Part shown: positions 51,942 through 56,712 of the stretch, in pieces
Numbering within the stretch: the stretch's first letter is position 1
Layout of the letters: every line of letters starts with the position of its first letter
NCBI GenBank assembly: GCA_030620995.1
Contig: JAUXIK010000013.1
Location: 1-56,712, forward strand
Reading direction: 5' to 3'
Length of the DNA: 56,712 nucleotides
Origin: Candidatus Aegiribacteria sp.
GTDB taxonomy: Bacteria > Fermentibacterota > Fermentibacteria > Fermentibacterales > JCC-6
Notes under the pieces: model-generated
What the model was told of the DNA's origin: nothing
The model's database searches: none
The model's input: only the letters and a program-made list of their open reading frames with translations
Translations under genes and position numbers: made by a program

Positions 51942-53711
51942 ATGATAAAAGGAACAATCGACAAAATTGCAGGTCCGCTGGTTATCGCGGACGGAATGAA
52001 AGACGCCAGGATGTACGACCTGGTCTATGTGTCAGACTACGCTTTGATAGGCGAGATCATCGAACTTAAGGGTGACAGGGCATCTATTCAGGTGTATGAA
52101 GAAACCGGAGGACTTAAACCGGGAGATCCTGTTACAGCTACAGGAGAACCCCTTTCGGTTGAACTTGGTCCGGGTCTTCTTGCGGCGATATACGACGGTA
52201 TCCAGCGCTCACTGGACAAGATACGCGAAGAAGCAGGAGACTGGATCACAAGAGGAATCACCATAAGAGGCCTTGATCACAAGAAGGAATGGAATTTCAA
52301 GCCTGTTGCTGCAAAGGGGATGAAAGTCTCCGGTGGCGAGATATTGGGAGAAGTTCCGGAAACTGAAGTAATTGTACATAAAGTCATGGTTCCCCCGGAG
52401 GTAAAAGGGGAGATCACCTGGATGATAGATGAAGGTTTGTACAATATCGATACTGTCATAGCAAAGATTAAGGAGCCTTCAGGGGAAATAAGGGAACTTT
52501 GCATGTACCATAACTGGCCTGTTCGCAAACCCCGTCCAGTAGCTGAGAAAAGAGCTCCCACGGACCCCCTTATAACCGGCCAGAGGGTCATTGATGCTTT
52601 CTTCCCGCTTGGAAAAGGCGGAACGGCTTGCGTTCCAGGGCCGTTCGGCAGTGGAAAAACCGTTATACAGCATCAGCTTGCCAAGTGGGCTGACGCGGAA
52701 ATAGTAGTTTACGTCGGGTGCGGCGAGCGGGGAAACGAAATGACAGACGTTCTTCAGGAATTCCCTGAACTGGAAGACCCCAAGAGCGGCAAGCCGCTGA
52801 TTCTCAGAACCGTACTTGTGGCAAATACAAGCAATATGCCTGTTGCCGCGCGAGAGGCAAGCGTTTATACCGGCATAACCATCGGTGAGTATTTCCGGGA
52901 TATGGGTTATTCAGTTGCTCTTATGGCTGATTCCACAAGCAGGTGGGCTGAAGCGATGAGAGAGATGTCCGGAAGACTGGAAGAAATGCCCGGAGAAGAG
53001 GGATACCCCGCATATCTTGGAACGCGGATTGCTGAGTTCTACGAACGTGCCGGGAATGTGAAATGTATCGGAGGAGACAGAAACGGAGCCCTTACAGTTG
53101 TCGGCGCTGTCAGCCCTGCCGGTGGAGACCTTTCGGATCCGGTTGTACAGGCAACACTCAGAGTTGTAAAGGTCTTCTGGAGCCTTGAGGCAAAACTTGC
53201 GTATGCAAGACACTTCCCTGCTATTGGATGGCTTGACAGCTACTCTCTCTACACCGAAAATCTGAAAGAGTACTACAACAGAGAGCTTGGAGATGAATGG
53301 GTCTTAATGATGAAGGAAGCTATGGCACTGCTCCAGCGGGAGGCAAATCTTCAGGAAATAGCCCGTCTGGTAGGAGCCGAATCTCTTTCCCCCGAGGACC
53401 AGCTGATTCTATACACGGCAAGATCGCTGAGGGAGGATTTCCTTCATCAGAACGCATTCCATGAAATTGATACTTATACTTCCATCACTAAACAGAAGAT
53501 CATGATGGAAGTAATAATGTACACACACAGCGAAATGGAAAAGGCGCTGCTTGCCGGCGCATCTCCCAGGGAACTGTTCAGTCTGCCTCTGAAAGAGGAA
53601 ATTACAAGAATGAGGTATATCCCTGAGGATGATATCTCCGACATTTCTGCAATCAAAGAACATGTAACTTCACAGATCAACAGTCTGATCGAGAAGGAAC
53701 AGACCGCCTGA
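51942..53711 (+). CDS. atpA: V-type ATPase catalytic subunit A
   Basis: A 589-residue catalytic subunit: N-terminal beta barrel ([10 protein letters not shown]), the A-type non-homologous insertion (about 110-190), P-loop GPFGSGKT (233-240), [10 protein letters not shown] with the catalytic Glu, Walker B region [14 protein letters not shown] and the C-terminal helical domain. It hydrolyses or makes ATP. GGAGGCGATGG precedes the ATG. All motifs are intact. Confidence 0.96.
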   Translation: MIKGTIDKIAGPLVIADGMKDARMYDLVYVSDYALIGEIIELKGDRASIQVYEETGGLKPGDPVTATGEPLSVELGPGLLAAIYDGIQRSLDKIREEAGDWITRGITIRGLDHKKEWNFKPVAAKGMKVSGGEILGEVPETEVIVHKVMVPPEVKGEITWMIDEGLYNIDTVIAKIKEPSGEIRELCMYHNWPVRKPRPVAEKRAPTDPLITGQRVIDAFFPLGKGGTACVPGPFGSGKTVIQHQLAKWADAEIVVYVGCGERGNEMTDVLQEFPELEDPKSGKPLILRTVLVANTSNMPVAAREASVYTGITIGEYFRDMGYSVALMADSTSRWAEAMREMSGRLEEMPGEEGYPAYLGTRIAEFYERAGNVKCIGGDRNGALTVVGAVSPAGGDLSDPVVQATLRVVKVFWSLEAKLAYARHFPAIGWLDSYSLYTENLKEYYNRELGDEWVLMMKEAMALLQREANLQEIARLVGAESLSPEDQLILYTARSLREDFLHQNAFHEIDTYTSITKQKIMMEVIMYTHSEMEKALLAGASPRELFSLPLKEEITRMRYIPEDDISDISAIKEHVTSQINSLIEKEQTA

Positions 53712-53725
53712 GGGGGCAAAGGGAT

Positions 53726-55132
53726 ATGATCAGAGAATACACAACAACCGTTGAGATATCCGGCCCTCTGATGCTTGTTGACGGCGTTGAGGGCGTATCG
53801 TACGAAGAGCTGGTGGAAATAGAACTGCCAAATGGAGAAATCCGTCACGGGAAAGTCCTGGAAATAGACAGCCGCATGGCTCTTGTGCAGCTCTTCGAAG
53901 GGAGCAGCGGTACGGATATTTCCAGAAGCAAGGTCCGTTTCCTGGGTAAGCAGGTCGAGCTTGGTGTTTCAGTGGAAATGCTTGGCAGAGTATTTGATGG
54001 CCAGGGACGTCCAAGAGCGCCGTTTGATACATCTCCTCCAATAGTTCCCGAAAAGATGGTGAATATAAGCGGAGCCCCCATCAATCCTTACGCAAGAGAC
54101 TATCCGGCCGAGTTCATTCAAACCGGATTCAGTTCCATTGACGGAATCAATACGCTGGTGCGAGGACAGAAGCTTCCAATATTCAGCGGCAACGGACTTC
54201 CGCATGCCGCTGTTGCGGCTCAGATCGCACGCCAGGCCCGTGTGCGAGGAAGCGAAGAGAATTTTGCTGTAGTCTTCGCTGCGATGGGAATTACATTTGA
54301 GGAAGCCGATTACTTCGTCCGTGATTTCCGTTCGACTGGAGCCATGGACAGGGCAGTTGTCTTCATGAATCTGGCGGATGACCCTGCCATTGAGCGTATC
54401 TCAACACCGAGAATGGCACTTACAGCAGCGGAATACCTTGCTTACGAGAAAGACATGCATATCCTTGTTATTATGACAGATATGACTAATTACTGTGATG
54501 CTCTCAGAGAAATAGCTGCCGCAAGGAAAGAAGTTCCCGGAAGGCGGGGTTATCCCGGATACCTTTACACAGATCTTGCTTCTATTTACGAACGGGCGGG
54601 AAGAATCAAGGGCAGAAAAGGATCGATTACACAGATTCCCATTCTTACTATGCCGGAAGATGACAAGACTCATCCCATTCCTGACCTTACCGGTTATATC
54701 ACCGAGGGTCAGCTGATCCTCAGCAGAGAGCTTCACAAGAAGGGGATCTTCCCTCCTATGGATGTTATGGAATCCCTTTCGAGACTCAAGGATAAAGGTA
54801 TTGGCGAGGGAAAAACACGCGGGGACCACGCAGACCTCTTCAACCAGCTCATGGCAGCCTACTCCGCAGGGAAAGATGCCAGAGAACTGGCAGTTATCCT
54901 TGGCGCGGCCGCATTGAGCCCGCTTGATCAGAAGTACCTGAAGTTCGCTGAGGAATATGAGAAACGCTACATCAGCCAGGGAGATCATGAAAACAGGAAT
55001 ATAGATGAAACCCTGGACCTTGGCTGGGAACTTCTGAAGCTTCTTCCAAGGGAGGAAATGAAACGTATTGATCCCAGACGCCTTGACAGATACTGGCCCG
55101 TGAATGGCAAAAAAAAGGCAGAAGTCAGCTGA
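53726..55132 (+). CDS. atpB: V-type ATPase regulatory subunit B
   Basis: A 468-residue non-catalytic subunit that alternates with A in the head. It has the B-type pattern: [11 protein letters not shown], a degenerate P-loop [10 protein letters not shown] (no GK(S/T)), [14 protein letters not shown] and [24 protein letters not shown] segment. It contributes an Arg to the catalytic site. AGGGGGCAAAGGG precedes the ATG; the stop overlaps D by one base. Confidence 0.96.
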   Translation: MIREYTTTVEISGPLMLVDGVEGVSYEELVEIELPNGEIRHGKVLEIDSRMALVQLFEGSSGTDISRSKVRFLGKQVELGVSVEMLGRVFDGQGRPRAPFDTSPPIVPEKMVNISGAPINPYARDYPAEFIQTGFSSIDGINTLVRGQKLPIFSGNGLPHAAVAAQIARQARVRGSEENFAVVFAAMGITFEEADYFVRDFRSTGAMDRAVVFMNLADDPAIERISTPRMALTAAEYLAYEKDMHILVIMTDMTNYCDALREIAAARKEVPGRRGYPGYLYTDLASIYERAGRIKGRKGSITQIPILTMPEDDKTHPIPDLTGYITEGQLILSRELHKKGIFPPMDVMESLSRLKDKGIGEGKTRGDHADLFNQLMAAYSAGKDARELAVILGAAALSPLDQKYLKFAEEYEKRYISQGDHENRNIDETLDLGWELLKLLPREEMKRIDPRRLDRYWPVNGKKKAEVS

Positions 55133-55770
55133 TGGCGATAAAAGTTCGTGCCACAAGGATGGAGCTGCTTCAATTCCGGAAGAAGGTTGCTCTGGCCAAG
55201 AGGGGTCATAAACTCCTGAAGGACAAACTTGACGAACTTATGCGCCAGTTCAAGATATTGATAAAAGAATACGAAGGAGCCAGGAGCGAACTTGAAAAGG
55301 AACTCAATATTGCTTACGGCGAGTTTCTTTTCGCAAGAGCCGCAATGACGGAACCGGGCCTTCTCGATGCTCTTCGATATCCCGGAGCGGCAGCGAAGGT
55401 TCAGACCTCAAAAAGGAAGATCATGAACCTGATTCTTCCCGTATTTGAGATATCCATAGATGGCAATGTTCGAAACTACGGGATGTTTGACACACCCGCG
55501 GAACTGGATGAAGCTCTGGAGGTTTATAAAAGAATACTGCCCCATATCGTGAAACTGGCTGAGCAGGAAAAGGCTATAAGTCTGCTTGCCAGAGAAATCG
55601 ATACTACACGGCGGAGGGTCAATGCTCTTGAATACAAGCTGATCCCTGAACTTGAAGAAGCCATAAGATCTGTAAGATTGAAACTGGACGAAATGGAGCG
55701 CGGAAATCTGACAAGGCTTATGAAGGTTAAGGAAATGGTAGAGGAAAAACGGGAGAAAAATCGCGCTTAG
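55132..55770 (+). CDS. V-type ATPase subunit D
   Basis: A 212-residue central-shaft subunit made of two long antiparallel helices: N-terminal RATRMELLQFRKKVALAKRG pattern with KLLKDKLDELM, and C-terminal TTRRRVNALEYKLIPELE. The RRVNALE motif is diagnostic for D. It ends the V-ATPase operon; I see no strong terminator after it. Confidence 0.94.
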   Translation: MAIKVRATRMELLQFRKKVALAKRGHKLLKDKLDELMRQFKILIKEYEGARSELEKELNIAYGEFLFARAAMTEPGLLDALRYPGAAAKVQTSKRKIMNLILPVFEISIDGNVRNYGMFDTPAELDEALEVYKRILPHIVKLAEQEKAISLLAREIDTTRRRVNALEYKLIPELEEAIRSVRLKLDEMERGNLTRLMKVKEMVEEKREKNRA

Positions 55771-55820
55771 ACAAGACTGGTCATATAGAGAAGACTCATC
55801 TTTTCAGGAATAAAAAGGTC

Positions 55821-55849
55821 TTGATATTCCTGCTCGAAAGAATTATCAA
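55821..55849 (+). promoter_or_regulatory. promoter of the downstream secreted-protein gene
   Basis: TTGATA (55821-55826), 17-base spacer, TATCAA (55844-55849), about 45 bases before the ATG at 55894. Confidence 0.5.
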
Positions 55850-55893
55850 TTAAGTGTTGGAATTCGCATTGAAATTAACATGAAAGGAAAGAA

Positions 55894-56490
55894 ATGAAAA
55901 CTGTAATAACACTTTTAGTGATTTTTGCGTTCTCACAAATAGCTCTCGCTGACATCACTGTAGACTATGGCTGGGAGGGTACTGAAACCATTCTGGGCAT
56001 GTATCCTGAATCCGGCGTAATAGCTCAGATTGCTACCGATCCCGTACACGGAGGTTCCCAGTCGCTTTACCTTGAACGTGTTTCTGAAAGCACTCCCCAG
56101 GCATACATTGCCTGGATCGTTGGATTGAGCGATGGCGATGAAGTGACGGGAAGCTTCTGGCGGTATGACATCACACCGGGAACCGCCCCATCCTGCCGCA
56201 TCTGGGCCCACTGGAACGACGATCCCGGCGATGTATACGGTCACAACGGAAGCGCGAGCGGCAACAGTGACTACGGAGAAGGATTAGGCTGGGATGAAAC
56301 ATCCTATACCTGGACGGTTGTGGAAGGTCATACCGGTATTGTTATTGAAGCAAGGATATATTCAAACCCGGGTGATATCGTCTGGATAGATGATATGACA
56401 ATTACCGCTCCTGACGGAGCAACCATTTACACCCCCGGAACGGTATCTCTTGAAAGCGGTACCTGGGCGGATATCAAGGCTGCATTCTAA
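55894..56490 (+). CDS. secreted protein of unknown function, jelly-roll-like
   Basis: A 198-residue protein with a signal peptide (residues 1-19, cleavage after Ala-Leu-Ala). The mature part is Gly/Trp/Asp-rich and strand-like, with the segment GGSQSLYLERVS and a closing IVWIDDMTI that resemble carbohydrate-binding jelly-roll modules. It lacks the C-terminal sorting domain found on the C25 protease. GAAAGGAAAG precedes the ATG. Function is unknown; ligand binding is a guess from fold-like pattern. Confidence 0.65.
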   Translation: MKTVITLLVIFAFSQIALADITVDYGWEGTETILGMYPESGVIAQIATDPVHGGSQSLYLERVSESTPQAYIAWIVGLSDGDEVTGSFWRYDITPGTAPSCRIWAHWNDDPGDVYGHNGSASGNSDYGEGLGWDETSYTWTVVEGHTGIVIEARIYSNPGDIVWIDDMTITAPDGATIYTPGTVSLESGTWADIKAAF

Positions 56491-56515
56491 AACACCGAAA
56501 CATCATTTCACAGGA

Positions 56516-56554
56516 AACTGCGGGGAAGTAAAAAAGCTTCCTCGCAGTTCCTTT
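56516..56554 (+). terminator. Rho-independent terminator, possibly bidirectional
   Basis: AACTGCGGGGAAG (56516-56528) pairs with CTTCCTCGCAGTT (56537-56549) with a single G-T pair, followed by CCTTT. It lies 26 bases after the secreted-protein stop and beyond the end of the leftward ElbB-like gene. Confidence 0.75.
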
Positions 56555-56565
56555 AAATGACTATC

Positions 56566-56712
56566 TCAGAAAAGCTCACCAAGTTTCTCAACCATGCTTA
56601 CAGCACCCTCAAAAACCTCCGCGGGGCCGTTCGCGAGCATATATGCCGGGGTTGTGACAACTTTTCTTTCCCTGTCCACAACGGAGTCATTGACCGGGCA
56701 ATTCACATGAAC
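56566..56712 (-). CDS. partial ElbB-like (DJ-1/PfpI family) protein, C-terminal end
   Basis: Forty-eight codons and a TGA (56566-56568) run leftward from the right edge. The segment VVTTPAYMLANGP preceded by a VNDSVVD stretch matches the C-terminus of ElbB-type glyoxalase/amidotransferase-like proteins (typical VVTTPAYM followed by a helix). The N-terminal part, with the expected nucleophile Cys, is outside the window. Cellular function of ElbB is poorly defined. Confidence 0.75.
   Translation of the reverse strand, partial: VHVNCPVNDSVVDRERKVVTTPAYMLANGPAEVFEGAVSMVEKLGELF

Overview
The window reads as a chromosomal segment of an uncultured anaerobic, fermentative bacterium with a didermic envelope. 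Pointers are an outer-membrane beta-barrel protein, an LpxL-type acyltransferase, a gingipain-like protease with a C-terminal sorting domain of the type IX secretion style, a V-type ATPase instead of an F-type, and an amino-acid fermentation module (indolepyruvate:ferredoxin oxidoreductase with phosphate butyryltransferase and butyrate kinase). This mix suggests the FCB-like candidate phyla, for example Candidatus Fermentibacteria; that placement is inference, not something the sequence proves.

The segment contains the replication origin. Genes from about 25.5 to 33.7 kb run leftward in the classic order rpmH-rnpA-yidD-yidC-mnmE-mnmG-rsmG-parA-parB. From 33.9 kb onward everything runs rightward: dnaA-dnaN-(broken dciA)-gyrB-gyrA-large unknown protein-asparaginase-bactofilin and then the complete V-ATPase operon. 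DnaA boxes and a repeated TTTTCAACA motif flank dnaA, two parS-like palindromes lie inside mnmG, and a further cluster of TTTTCCACA sites lies 13 kb away, just upstream of the V-ATPase genes.

Region by region: 1-0.15 kb, probable right end of a TnpB-type insertion element; 0.2-9.1 kb, envelope, signalling and secreted-protein genes (acyltransferase, membrane protein, inositol-phosphatase family, beta-barrel, C25 protease, GAF/PP2C phosphatase, DUF1846); 9.1-15.7 kb, a ribosomal/housekeeping operon (rpsF-ssb-ssb-like-rpsR-DUF2232-rplI-tsaD-acpS-nnr-HD) headed by a structured leader; 15.7-16.1 kb, a relic of a B12-binding radical SAM gene; 16.1-20.4 kb, leftward ptb-buk-iorA-iorB energy operon; 20.6-25.5 kb, HAD phosphatase, membrane proteins, an imperfect palindromic element and a 940-residue glycosyltransferase-formyltransferase-deacetylase fusion; 25.5-47 kb, origin region; 47.1-55.8 kb, V-ATPase (stalk-I-K-E-C-F-A-B-D) whose proteolipid carries the sodium-ligand set; 55.9-56.7 kb, a secreted protein and the C-terminus of an ElbB-like protein.

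Functionally, Ior would oxidise aromatic 2-oxoacids to acyl-CoA and reduced ferredoxin, Ptb-Buk would convert the acyl-CoA to acid plus ATP, and the V-ATPase would couple ATP to a probable sodium gradient. Points deserving a second look are the three-enzyme sugar-modifying fusion, the in-frame TAG in the dciA-like gene, an apparent ATA start on the 1219-residue unknown gene after gyrA, the origin repeats, and the TnpB/omega-RNA-like left edge. Several start codons here are TTG or GTG and were chosen from ribosome-binding sites and family alignment rather than from the longest open frame.
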